This document shows, piece by piece, positions 25,410-36,200 of a DNA stretch of 64,000 nucleotides (position 1 is the stretch's first letter; each line of letters opens with the position of its first letter). This DNA is from Oligoflexus tunisiensis (GTDB lineage: Bacteria; Bdellovibrionota_B; Oligoflexia; Oligoflexales; Oligoflexaceae), in assembly GCF_001748245.1 (NCBI RefSeq), contig NZ_BDFO01000001.1, forward strand, positions 3,122,471 to 3,186,470, in the 5' to 3' direction. The notes below the pieces were generated by a model. That model did not search any database. It was not told the DNA's origin and saw only the letters and a program-made list of their open reading frames with translations. The position numbers and the translations under genes were made by a program.

Positions 25410-26864
25410 TTATTGACCTGGTGATTTTTGTGAAGTCCGCTGGACTCGCCCGAGGGAGGCAAGGGCCGTCCGCGCGGCCGCCGCGCCACACATCCCATGA
25501 ACGCCCGGTCCAGGAGGGGTAGAGGAGGAACACAGGAAAATACGTGGATGAGGTGTGCGGTAAGGGTTCCATGCCAGCACGGGACGCGCGAAGGCCTGAC
25601 GCCAATCCATAAGCCCACCGGATATACTGCCGCCTATGTAATTGGGATTATGGCGCTCGATGTCTGCGGAATTCATGGCATGGCGTGCCCGGATGAGTTT
25701 CCTGAAACCAGGCGCAAAACGTTCGATCTGCGCTTCCACCCGTTCGGTCATATCCTCAAGGCTTTGCGCCGGCACATGACAGTAGGCCCAGAGCGTATGA
25801 CGTTGATCTCCCGTGCGCGTGGGATCGAACAGGCTCGGCTGGGCAACCAGCACATAGGGTCGATCCGGAATCTGACCCTGGTTGACCTGAGCCTCACTGC
25901 GAGCCAGTTCGGCAAAATCGCCACCGAGGTGCAGCGTGGCCGTTTCATGACAGGCGGGTGATGCCCATGGCACCGGGGCGTCCAGCGTCCAATCGAGTTT
26001 AAAAATCCCGGGCCCATAACGAAATTTCAAAAGCCTTTGGCGGAAACTCCGCGGCAGATGCTCACCACAGAGCGCCACCAGCTGCCTGGGCGTCACATCG
26101 AAAAGTTTAAGACTCGCGTCCTGCAGCTCATCCACGCTGGTGATGCGATGGTTGAGCTGCAGGGTTCCGCCAGCCTCTTTGAAACAGGCGACCAGGGCCT
26201 GCGCAATGCTCTGACTGCCGCCGCGAGGTATCGGCCAGCCGTAGGCGTGTCCCGCGATGCTGAGCATCAGACCCACCGCGGCACTGAGGGGAGCATCCAA
26301 TCGCAAGGATGAATGCGCGGCGACGCCGGCAAAGAGAGCCTGGGCCTCCCGCGTGCGAAAGGAACGCTGCACAAAGGCCTCGGCCGAGTGCAGAGCCTTG
26401 AGACCGAATCGCGCATAGAGCCAGGGATGAAGCGGGACATGCAGCGGGGCCAGAACGTCCTTGAGCAAAGGATCGACATGCTGGACGTATTTTTCGAAAG
26501 CCTTGATGTAATTTTTTTCATCGGCTCCGAGGCCCGCGGCGGTCGCATACACATCACGTTCGAGACGCACGGCATGTCCACCATCCAAAGGATGCACGGC
26601 AGGCACCGGTGGCTGAATCCATTCCAGCCCGAAACGTTCGAGTTGAAAACTTTGAAAGGCCGGCGACGCGACAGCCAGCGGATGCACCGCGGAGCAGACG
26701 TCATGAATAACGCCTGGCTGCGTAAGTTCCTCGCTACGCATCCCGCCGCCCGGCAGGGCAGCTGCTTCATAAACGGTGACCTTGAGACCCGCACGGGCCA
26801 GGGTTATGGCGGCCGCGAGTCCATTCGGTCCCGAGCCGATGACAACAGCATCCGGTTGGGTCAT
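25410..26864 (-). CDS. FAD-dependent phytoene desaturase-like oxidoreductase
   Basis: 484 residues. The start at ATG 26864 overlaps the stop of the upstream gene as ATGA, which fixes it. The N-terminus has the dinucleotide-binding motif VVIGSGPNGLAAA, followed by VTVYEAAALPGGGMRSEEL, the CrtI/amine-oxidase family pattern. GWPIPRGGSQSIAQALV is the second conserved block, and the C-terminus has TPPGPGVHGMCGAAAA, the FAD-closing motif of phytoene desaturase-like enzymes. No carotenoid genes are nearby, and many members of this family act on other hydrophobic substrates. Coupling to a lipase maturation factor homologue hints at a lipid substrate. The family call is secure; the substrate is unknown. 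Confidence 0.9.
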   Translation of the reverse strand: MTQPDAVVIGSGPNGLAAAITLARAGLKVTVYEAAALPGGGMRSEELTQPGVIHDVCSAVHPLAVASPAFQSFQLERFGLEWIQPPVPAVHPLDGGHAVRLERDVYATAAGLGADEKNYIKAFEKYVQHVDPLLKDVLAPLHVPLHPWLYARFGLKALHSAEAFVQRSFRTREAQALFAGVAAHSSLRLDAPLSAAVGLMLSIAGHAYGWPIPRGGSQSIAQALVACFKEAGGTLQLNHRITSVDELQDASLKLFDVTPRQLVALCGEHLPRSFRQRLLKFRYGPGIFKLDWTLDAPVPWASPACHETATLHLGGDFAELARSEAQVNQGQIPDRPYVLVAQPSLFDPTRTGDQRHTLWAYCHVPAQSLEDMTERVEAQIERFAPGFRKLIRARHAMNSADIERHNPNYIGGSISGGLMDWRQAFARPVLAWNPYRTPHPRIFLCSSSTPPGPGVHGMCGAAAARTALASLGRVQRTSQKSPGQ

Positions 26865-28360
26865 GGTGCGCTGTTCTCCTCCGCATCGCGACGCATCAGA
26901 GTGGGCGAATAGCGGCCGAGCAGGGTTCGCTTCCACCAGTCCCCGGTTTGTTTTCGCTCCGCCAGGGTCGTAAATTTATAGTCATAGAGCAGGGCGCGGA
27001 TGTAACGCGGCGGGCCTTCAAAGGGATGATGCTTGAGCAGGCGCAGCACCTCCGGCGACCCTTCCAGCAAACGGATGAGCAGGCTTTGAAACCAGAGGGT
27101 CGACTGAAAGGAGCTCAGCGCCGCAAACCACATTTGCCAGTCGAGTCGTGGCTGATGCGGTGCGACGAAGCGTGGCGGCTGCCGCAGATCTCCTGGTTTA
27201 TAGCGGAATTCATAGGACTTCCAGTGCACACCATCCATGCTGCCTTCGATGATGATCTCCGGACGCGTCACGGTCATGTGCCGGAACAATCCATAACTGT
27301 TGATGAGATGGAAGGGCTGGATCAAAATCTGCAGCCGTTCCATCCAGCCGGGCGTTTTCACCTGAGGCAGGGCAGCCTGAATCACCTGCGGCAGACTTAC
27401 GATGAGAATGACCAAGGCCAGAATCAGGTGCACGAGCCAGAGAAGAGGCAGGCTTTGAGCCTCCGCTGTCACCGGAATCTCCGGCATGGCCGGCAGCAGC
27501 GAAGCCGGCAGCAGGCGCAGCCAGACACTGTCATCGATCAGCAGAGCACAGAGGGCCAGGGTCAGCAGGTTGAAAAAATTATAGTTCCCCGTGAAAAAGA
27601 TCAGCACCATCAGAAGCACAAGACCCAGGGCGGCGATCCAACGAAACGGCGGCGGCAGAAAGATGAAAAAGGGGAGAAGGATTTCAATCACCAGAACAAG
27701 CCCGACCGAGATCTTTTGCAAAAACCGGGGCAGCTGGTGAGCATACCAGGCCACGCGATGGGGGAGAGGCTGCGTCTCATAGTGAACGTCAAGGGCCGTC
27801 AGGTGGCGCCAGGTTTCATCGCCACAGGAAAGCTTGACGGCCCCGGATTCAAACATCAGGCGGAAGAGAAGCCACCAGAACAGGAGAAGAATGACGGGAG
27901 AAAGGTCGCCCGTGAGAAAAATGGCCAGGAACCCTGTTTCAATCAGCAGAATATCCCACTGGAAGGAGAGAAAATCCTGACCCGCGATGGTGAGCGAGAG
28001 ATAGCTGATAAAAAGCAGGATCAGGCAAGGCAGTTCCAGAAAACCGATGGTGAGACAGAAGGAGGCCGCAAGACCCAGAGCACAGACGCCCAGCAGCGTG
28101 CGATCCCGCGCATCCATCCAGAAAACCGTGGGGAGGATGCGCCAGGCGTCGCCGTTTAAGCGTTTTTTGACATAATCCAAATAATCTGTGACCGGAAGAA
28201 TGCCATGCTCGCCGATCAAGCCGCGCACCTGCACGATGAGTGACAGAAAGGCTACTCCATAGATAAGACCCAGGAGCCGGAGAAAGATCCAACGGCTGAG
28301 TCCAAAATCCTGCGAAAAACCCTGCAAAAAAGCGACGATTTCTGACATGGCATCCATCAT
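26861..28360 (-). CDS. Lipase maturation factor (LMF1) family membrane protein
   Basis: 499 residues with many hydrophobic segments (roughly 8-9 membrane helices between 20 and 340). Diagnostic LMF elements are FLSFQWDILLIETGF, RLMFESGAVKLSCGDETWR, DVHYETQPLPHRVAW, FFTGNYNFFNLLTL and, near the end, VHWKSYEFRYKPGD and RLDWQMWFAAL. In animals LMF1 helps fold lipases in the ER; bacterial members are uncharacterised. Of ATG codons at 28360, 28357 and 28348 none has a clear ribosome site. It is the first gene of a minus-strand group (LMF, desaturase-like, nucleoside hydrolase and perhaps the GrpE fusion). Confidence 0.92.
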   Translation of the reverse strand: MMDAMSEIVAFLQGFSQDFGLSRWIFLRLLGLIYGVAFLSLIVQVRGLIGEHGILPVTDYLDYVKKRLNGDAWRILPTVFWMDARDRTLLGVCALGLAASFCLTIGFLELPCLILLFISYLSLTIAGQDFLSFQWDILLIETGFLAIFLTGDLSPVILLLFWWLLFRLMFESGAVKLSCGDETWRHLTALDVHYETQPLPHRVAWYAHQLPRFLQKISVGLVLVIEILLPFFIFLPPPFRWIAALGLVLLMVLIFFTGNYNFFNLLTLALCALLIDDSVWLRLLPASLLPAMPEIPVTAEAQSLPLLWLVHLILALVILIVSLPQVIQAALPQVKTPGWMERLQILIQPFHLINSYGLFRHMTVTRPEIIIEGSMDGVHWKSYEFRYKPGDLRQPPRFVAPHQPRLDWQMWFAALSSFQSTLWFQSLLIRLLEGSPEVLRLLKHHPFEGPPRYIRALLYDYKFTTLAERKQTGDWWKRTLLGRYSPTLMRRDAEENSAP

Positions 28361-28453
28361 GTGGGATGATCCTTCAGCTGACCTGTCGGCATGCTATCAC
28401 GTTTTTGAAAAAACAACTCCTCCTCTGTCCTGAGTTGCCATTCCGAGGCGCGA

Positions 28454-28476
28454 CGGAGCGCATGCTCTGCGCTCCG
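28454..28476 (-). terminator. Hairpin after the baeRF gene
   Basis: CGGAGCGCA (28454-28462) pairs perfectly with TGCGCTCCG (28468-28476) around TGCTC. It lies 30 bases beyond the minus-strand stop at 28507. No U-tract. Confidence 0.5.
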
Positions 28477-28506
28477 CAGCCGTCTGAATGGAATCGTTTA
28501 TGTCAA

Positions 28507-29673
28507 CTACCATCGGAGGATGGCGGCCAGCGGGCTTTCCGGCGGAAGATCGGCATCATCGACCAGATAGACTCTGGCGTCATGATTGATGGCTTCCTGG
28601 ACAGCGAGCGACACAAGTTCCGTATCCGTGACCTTGCGCTCGGAATGAATTTCCACCTCACCGGTATCGCGGTCGTAGCGGCCGTAAAGATTGCGCCGCG
28701 CGGAGGCCAGCAGCACCTCGATCTGTCCCGTGCGAGCGGCCTGCAGGACATCGGCGACCAGCGTTGCCGAAAATCGTGTGCCGGCCACCTCCCGATAGCG
28801 TGCCAGTTGCTTGCGTTTTTCCTCGTTATGGAAACGTTCCAGAATCCTTTGAGCCTGTTGATGCAATTCCGCAGCATTGCTCCGATCGGGGGACGTGGGA
28901 GTGCGGATCTCCTCGCTGGCCACGTGCCGATACTTCAGGTGTTTCTCGACAATGGGTTTCAGCGCTTCGGTCGAGGCAATGATCAGGGGAGCCTTTTTAC
29001 CATTCAGATACTGATCGATATCATGACAGACGTTACGGATGTATTCGTCGACAAACTTGAAATCACGGTCGAGTGAAACGGTGGAATAGAGTTTGCCGAC
29101 CAGATTCGATGCGGCCAGGGAGCCTGACTCGTCGATCTCCGGGTCGGGCGTGAGCGCATGCGTGGCGGCGCGATCGTAGAGCTCGGGCGAGGCCCCCGGA
29201 GGCAGAAAGATGGGCGTCAGCGTTCCTTGGGCGCCCTGAAACAGAATCACCTGATTTTTATTGATGGCCAGCACGAAGAACTCATCCTCCAAGGGGAGGA
29301 GATCCACCAGTGGCCTCAGATCAAAGTGGTTGTCCACTGTAACCTTTTCGGGCGTGGCATGCGAAGCCAGATAGGTCCTCTGAATATCCGGCGCGACGAA
29401 AAACGCCAGGCCAACAATTTTCTCTCCTTTCAGTTGGCGGATTCCATCCTCAAGCAGGTTCTCAATCGGTTGGACAAGTTCCGAGGCCTTGCTGCTATGG
29501 AGGCCTCCGTCGTTCAACATGATTTCCGCCTGACGCTTCAATTGTTCAAGCTTGAGTTCATCTCCTTTCCGATTGCCGCCCCGGGCCAGGGGAACGTAGA
29601 GGGATAAACAGGGGTTGGCATGGGGCCGCGTGAGTAGGGCAAGGTCATTCTTTGACTGAAACAGATTTTCCAT
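28507..29673 (-). CDS. baeRF-family (eRF1-like domain) protein
   Basis: 388 residues. The start at ATG 29673 has AAGGA 7 bases upstream. The opening (LALLTRPHANPCLSLYVPL) and the order of a helical segment, VGLAFFVAPD, FVLAINKNQVILFQG, then PLIIASTEALKPIV, and a C-terminal domain with VYLVDDADLP fit the bacterial archaeo-eukaryotic release factor group, related to eRF1 and Pelota domain 2/3 folds. No peptide-release GGQ motif is present. Members are often linked with ribosome rescue or stress, but this is inferred from the fold. It lies 84 bases downstream of a copper-storage-like gene on the same strand, with two dyads between them. Confidence 0.82.
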   Translation of the reverse strand: MENLFQSKNDLALLTRPHANPCLSLYVPLARGGNRKGDELKLEQLKRQAEIMLNDGGLHSSKASELVQPIENLLEDGIRQLKGEKIVGLAFFVAPDIQRTYLASHATPEKVTVDNHFDLRPLVDLLPLEDEFFVLAINKNQVILFQGAQGTLTPIFLPPGASPELYDRAATHALTPDPEIDESGSLAASNLVGKLYSTVSLDRDFKFVDEYIRNVCHDIDQYLNGKKAPLIIASTEALKPIVEKHLKYRHVASEEIRTPTSPDRSNAAELHQQAQRILERFHNEEKRKQLARYREVAGTRFSATLVADVLQAARTGQIEVLLASARRNLYGRYDRDTGEVEIHSERKVTDTELVSLAVQEAINHDARVYLVDDADLPPESPLAAILRW

Positions 29674-29698
29674 GGTGTGTTCCTTGAACCTGTTCACA

Positions 29699-29749
29699 GA
29701 ATTATGTAATTCGCAATCAATGAACTATGCAAATATAGGACCATGGTCC
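29699..29749 (-). promoter_or_regulatory. Two dyads upstream of the baeRF gene
   Basis: GGACCATGGTCC at 29738-29749 is a perfect 12-base palindrome. GAATTA-TG-TAATTC at 29699-29712 is a second dyad. Both lie in the 84-base gap before the baeRF start, where a promoter would be. They could be operators; a weak -10/-35 guess could not be settled. Confidence 0.35.
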
Positions 29750-29757
29750 GTAATAAA

Positions 29758-30156
29758 TTAATGCTGATACGTGCCCATCTGTCGACAGCTGGCCGCACAG
29801 CGGTGACAGACGTCTGCGCATTTTTCCATCATGGCGTCATCCGACATCCGCTCACAAATTTCTGCACAGGCCGTGCAGAGTTCTGCACACACTGAACAGA
29901 TGCGGGTATGAAAATCCGAACCACGGATCAGAAAGTCGGCCGTCAGTGCACACGTGGCGGCACAGTCCCTGAAGGTTTTTATATGACCTGGTGCAGCATA
30001 GACACTGCCGCGTTCCAGGCAATAAACCATGATCTGCTCACAGGTTTGATGGCAGGTCAGACAGTTTTGAATGCAGACCTGCATGTCATCGTTCACACTT
30101 TTGAGAATATTCTGGAAAGAATGCTCATTGATTCCTGCCGCTATCTGCGTTTCCAT
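29758..30156 (-). CDS. Csp/DUF326-type four-helix copper-storage-like protein
   Basis: 132 residues; GGAG lies 7 bases before the ATG. It carries 16 cysteines, mostly spaced as CxxxC or CxxC on helices (CIQNCLTCHQTC, then CSVCAELCTACAEICE, then CADVCHRCAASC). This is the pattern of DUF326 proteins and copper-storage proteins (Csp), whose four-helix bundle is lined with Cys residues that bind Cu(I). There is no signal peptide, so it resembles the cytosolic Csp3 type. It probably buffers copper. The gene is divergent from the 2005-residue kinase and is followed by the baeRF gene, but no copper regulator or exporter is close by. Confidence 0.9.
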   Translation of the reverse strand: METQIAAGINEHSFQNILKSVNDDMQVCIQNCLTCHQTCEQIMVYCLERGSVYAAPGHIKTFRDCAATCALTADFLIRGSDFHTRICSVCAELCTACAEICERMSDDAMMEKCADVCHRCAASCRQMGTYQH

Positions 30157-30293
30157 TGTTGAGCTCCCTTACGCTAGGGTTTTGAGAGGAATGTCCGTAC
30201 CGTGTGCCTGCAAATTGCATGCGAAAAATGGCGGACTCATCCAGGGCCCGGTTTCTTCCGATCTCATTCCACGGATGGATCAGGAGTTGACGC

Positions 30294-33200
30294 TTGCCAA
30301 ATTTATTACGTCCAGGGCAGAAACTGCGCGGAGACGAACTGGAAATAGTCCAGCATCTCGGCTCAGGTGGTATTGGCGAAGTCTATCGAGCCATCTGGAG
30401 AAGCCAGGGCACGCAGCGCTACGTTGCGATCAAATGTTTTGACCCGCAAAAGCTTCGGGAATTTGAGCTCGACGCCATCCAGCTGGTCCATCGCGAAAGC
30501 CTTGCTGTTAGTCGCATCAATCATCCTCATGCCATTCAGATTCATGCCGTGGAACTGGATGGCAGCATGCCTTTTATCGTGGAAGAATTCATACCCGAAG
30601 GCGACCTGGCCCGACTTATCGCGGCTCGCAAGGAGGCTGTTGACGGCAAAACCTCCCTTCTGAGTCCCCGGGAAATCGTTTCCATCGCCCAGCAGGTGGC
30701 TTCCGTTCTGGTTGCCATGCATCAGGAAAACCTTTTTCACGGCGATATCAAACCCAGCAACCTGTGTTTGCGCCGCGAGAAGCCCCTCGAACTTGTCCTG
30801 GTGGACTTCGGTCACGCCGGATTTCTTGAGGGAAACATCCTCGACCGTAATGATGGGGTTGCGACCCTGGCCTATCTTCCTCCCGAGCGCACGGGCTTTG
30901 GAAAACTTGCCGGCAGCGCGACCAGCGATCTCTATGCCCTGGGCGTTTCGCTTTATGAAGCCGCGTGTGGCAGTCCGCCGTTCCATGGCTCGGACAGCCG
31001 GGAATTGATCAATCGCCTTTTGCATGAGGTGCCCAGGCCTCTTCATGAAATTCTGCCTGACTTTCCGCTCCCCTTGAGCGGGATCATCAGCAAGCTCCTC
31101 CGCAAGAATCCGGAGGAACGTTATCACTCCGCGTTCGGTCTTCTGGCCGATATCCAGCGTTGCCTGGAAAGTCTGGACGGCGGCTCGACGATTGCACCCT
31201 TTGCCCTGGGCACCAAGGACAAGCTTCGGGAATTGAATTATCACATTCCCATGGTCGGCCGGGTCCAGGAATTGAATCATTTAAAAGACCTCTTTCAAAC
31301 AGCCCAGGGGGGCGGCTCGGCCGTGGCTTTTGTCGGAGCCCCATCCGGAACCGGGAAGTCCCGGCTGGCCTTTGAGGTTCTGCATGCGGCCCGCGAGCAG
31401 AAGGCCTATATCAGTTTTGCGAAATACTCCGAGTACGAAAAAAATCTTCCTTTGAGCGCGGTCTCGGTCCTCTTTGCCGAACACAGCCAATACCTGACCC
31501 AGCTGAGCGCCCGCGAGCTGATCCATTGGCAGAAGGCTGTGGAAAAACGCCTGGGGGAACGCATCGGTCTGATTCAAAAACGCTTTCCCTGTTACCGGGA
31601 TCTTCTGCCGGTTCATCATTCAGCGGAACTCGCGGACAACGACTTTGATCTCGTCAATCGCACGCTGGCGGAATTCATCAGTCTTCTGCCTGCCGCAGGT
31701 GAACTGCATCTGCTTCTGGTGGATGATCTGCAGTGGGCGGACTGGCAAAGTCTGCGCGTTCTGGGCGAACTGGTCCGAATGATGCAACAGGACGCCATTC
31801 CGAATTTGATGCTCCTTGGCACCTACCGATCCAATGAAGTGAGCCCGGACCACGCCCTGACCACCAGCGTCCTGGATGTCTGCCCGACCAGCGTGATGGA
31901 GCTTGGCCCGCTCAGCCGAAGCGATGCGGATTCCCTGATTCAGCAGCTTCTCGACGAAAGCGGTGCGGAGGTGGCGAAACTTCAGGAGGTGGCTTACAAA
32001 TTCACGGAAGGCAATCCATTTTCCATCTATGAATATCTGAAGTCGGCGATCCAGTCGGGAGTCTATGCTCTCGATGACAAGGACAAGTGCTGGTACTTTC
32101 ATGAGGAACGCATCCTTCATGCCAAACTTTCCGCTGGCGTGGCTGGGCTGGTGGCCCAGCGTATCCGTGCGCTGCCGGAACAAACCCAATGGCTGATCGG
32201 AATCGCGAGCCTGGCCGGGGTTGTCATGAAGCGCGAGGCCTTGCAGGCAATCCTGCCGGCCTTTGCGCAGCATAGGAAGCCGGGAGCGGACGCTTCGCAT
32301 GAAGGCATGATTGAGCGTGGCTATCGGGAGCTGCTCGAAAAGCATCTGCTCCAGCCGCATCCGGACGGCTTTGCCTTCTTTCACGACCGTATCCAGGAAG
32401 CGGCCTACAGCCTGCTAACGAACGAGGATAAACTTTTCCTGCATCGCGAGTATGGACTCTGGTGCGCCCGGCATCTCGAAACGATCCCCATCCATGCCCG
32501 TGATAGTTTCCATTTCGAAGCGGCCTGGCACCTGTGTCACACGCGTTCCCAGGCTTTACCTCCTTATGCGCGCCGCACGCTGTTTGAAGCGGCTCAGGCG
32601 GCCCGGCGCCTCTTTGCCTATGACAAGGCCAAGGATTATCTGCGGGCTGCGGCTGCTGCGGTCGCCGCCAGTCCGGATGGAACCGTGGAGGAGCGCATCG
32701 AATACCTCGAGCTGCTGGCGGATACCCTGGCTGTTTCCGAGGAGATCGCCGAGGCCATTGCCCTCTATGACCAGATTCTGGAATCGCTGACGGATCCGCT
32801 GAAACGCGCGCATATCTTTGCCAAGCAGCTTGAGTACTGCATGAGCCTCTTCGACTATAAAAGAGCTCTGGAGGCCTCGATCAATGGACTGGAGCTGCTG
32901 GGCGACCGCGTGATCAAAAATGAGCTGGTGGCCTATCTCTATATCCTGGTCATGACGCCTGTTCTGCTCCTTTATGTGCTTTACTTTCGACTGTTCGGCC
33001 GGCAGACGCGTGAACTGGAAACGGACTTTGAACGCATCCGCTTTCGTCTGCTTATCAAATACGAGATTCCCATTTTCTTTATGCGTCCGATTGTGGCGAT
33101 GGCCAATCTCATCCCAAGGACCTGGGAGCTTTTGAAATACAAGGACAACGAATACCGCAATATCATGCTCTTCTACTGGGCGATTATTCTGATTCCGTTT

Positions 33201-36200
33201 GGCTTTGAACGGTCCGCCGCCAAACTTTTCAAGAAGACCTATGACTATTTCGATCAGATGGCCAATCCCATGCTGAAAGGCTACGCCCTGTCCTGCTGGG
33301 GCTACTGCTTTGACTTTCCACTCGGTCGGCTGCAGGAGGCGCAGCAGAAGCTGGAGGAGGCTGTCCGCTATCTGGAAACCGTGGGCGAATCCTTCTGGCG
33401 ATCGATCGCTCTTTTGGGCCTGATTCAGATTGATTACTTTGGTGGCGAAACGGGGCAGGCCGGCGTGCGCACGCGCGAGTTGATCGCTCTCTGGAAAAGA
33501 GTGCGGTCGGCCCCTACCTTTCTTGGAATCACAGCCCGGCATTTTCTTGAGGAGGGGCTGGACGAGGATGTGACGACCTATACAACCCTCTGTCTGGCAG
33601 CCGAGCAGGAGATTCGTGATCAGGGTTATGATTCCATCGATTCCGTCTTTGCTGCCTTGGGGCCTGCGGAGGTTCATTACTTCAGGGGCGAGTTTGAAAA
33701 GGCGGAAGAACTTCTGAAACGAGCCTTCCGCAACTACTTTATCCGCGTGCACCGGTCAGCCTATGCGGTTTACACGCCGATCGTCTATGCCTCAACTCTC
33801 GTTCATCTGAAAAAATTGCGCAAAGCCCTGCCCATTATCGCTGCCGCGTGGCTCAACCAGGTTCTGCGTGCCCATATCTATCGGCCACAGACCTGGGCCG
33901 TGACGGGGGAATGGTTTTATGCCGCTGGCTGGCCCCGACTGGGACGTTTCTGTCTGCAAAGAGGCATCAGCATAGCCGGCAAACAGGGCTGGGCCTCGGT
34001 TGTGGCGGAAGGACGGCTGGCGATGGGAGGCTGGGAGAAGAAGCGGAATCCGGAAGAGGCTGAGGTCATGCTGCGGCTGGCAAAGGATCATTTCTACCAG
34101 CGCCACTGGGGCTATCATGAAAGTCTTTGTGATCGTCTGCTCATGGCATTGCAACGGCAAAGGGTGCAGCAGGAGACCAGCCAAAGGCTGACCAGTACCC
34201 ACCGAAGCGGGACGAATCGCAAGCCTGGACAGATTCGTCAGCAGCTGGAAGTGAAGGCCCTTCTGAACATATTCCTGAAACTGAGCGCGATCAAGGATCG
34301 GGATGCACTGGAAACAGCCATCCTGGATTCCTTCTGCCTTGCAACCGGTTCGGAGCTGGCTGTCCTGATTTTCCACGAGAACGGCAGCTGGACACCCAAA
34401 GTGGGTCGCAATATTGAATTGGGGAATTCCGAGAGCTTCGCGCGCCTGGTCGACTGGAATTTCGCCACGACCAGTATGCAGCGCAGCCTCGCGACGCCCC
34501 TCGTGCGTCCTTCCGTGCGGGATCCTGCCGATAAAAGACCACAGGGTTCGGCCATGATTGTGCCTTTGGCCTATGAAGGCAAAAACTATGGGTACTGTTA
34601 TCTGGCCAACACCCAGCTCTATGAATTGTTCGATGATCGCAGTCTCGAGATCGTGTCATCGGTCGCGACCCAGGGTGCAATAGCCCTGCAGAATATCCTG
34701 CTGAAGGATGATCTGGCTGTCGAGCGGGATCAGGTCAAGACCTTGAACCAGACTCTGGAGCAGCGGGTCTTTGATCAAACGCGGGATATCAAAAGCATCA
34801 TGCAGCATATCCCGATGGGTATCTGCACGATTTCCGGACGCGATGCCGTCATCAATCGCGACCATTCGCGCTTTCTGCAGAATCTTTTCGAGCGGGATCA
34901 TCTGGAGCAGGTTCCCCTGCTGCCGCTTCTGCTGAATCAAAGCCAGCTGAGTGAGGATGAGCGCGATCAGATACGAAATGCTCTGCAGGCCATCCTGGGG
35001 GAAGCGGATGTCGCCTTCTCTCTCAATGAGCATCTGCTCCCCCGGACCTTGCGCTGGCAGGCAACCTCCGGCCAGCGGCTCATGCTGGAGTTGGAGTGGA
35101 GTCCGATCAGCGGCAGCAACGGCATTGAAAAACTGCTGGTGACCCTGAATGATGTGACCCATCTGCGGGAGATGGAAGAGAAGGCTCAGGAAAAAGATCA
35201 TGACATGCGGATCGCCAGTGAAATCATGGGCTGTGATGAGCGGAGCTGGCAACGCTTTCTGTCGGCCAGTCGTCGCTACCTGGGCGAGAGTCGACAGCTC
35301 TTCCTCGACAGGAAATCGTCGGATCTGAGAGCTTTGATTCAGACTGTCTTTATGAATGTTCATACGATCAAAGGCACGGCCCGTTCCCTGCAGCTCAGGC
35401 AGCTGAATGAAACCTTGCACCGCGTGGAACAGAGATTGAGCCACATGCTCAAGGACACCGGGGCCGGTTTGGATCAGGCTGAGGTTCTTGGGGGACTGAG
35501 CGAGGCCGACGAACTTTTGAGTCGTTATGAGACGATCGCTTTGCAGAAACTGGGGCGCCTGGCTCATAAGTCCCAGGCGGTTGCACTGGCCAGTGACGTG
35601 ACGCTGGAAATTCACGCGATACTCCAGCAGCTGGAGCAGCGGAAATTGCCGGCCTCCACTCAGGTCGAACATGTAGCACGGGCTCTGCGTGCGAGCCTTT
35701 TCATGGATATGGAAACCCTGATGCAGGATATTTTTGCCTCGGCTCAGTCCCTGGCCCGCGATCTCGGCAAGGCCCCCCCAATTGTTCAATGGGAACTGCC
35801 GCGCCTGTGGGTGACGCCGCAGGGGGAGGAGGCGCTGCGGAATATCTTTTTGCACCTGATTCGAAATTCCCTGGACCACGGAGTTGAGACGCCGGAGGAA
35901 AGACGGGCCTTTGACAAGTCAGAGCGGGGGCTTTTGAAGGTTTCGGTCGTGGAACGCCATGGATATCTGGAATTGAAATTTGCGGATGATGGGCGCGGGC
36001 TTTATCTGAAGCATCTGCGACGGCTGGCCGAGGAGCGGGCGCTGCTGTCCGGTCCTGAGCTCTACAAAGATGAAGCGGTAGCGGATTTGATTTTTCTTCC
36101 TGAACTCAGCACGGCCGGTCAGATCAGTGATATATCAGGACGAGGCATTGGCATGCCTGCCGTTCGGCGTTTTGTTGAGGACCTTGGCGGGCAAATCGCG

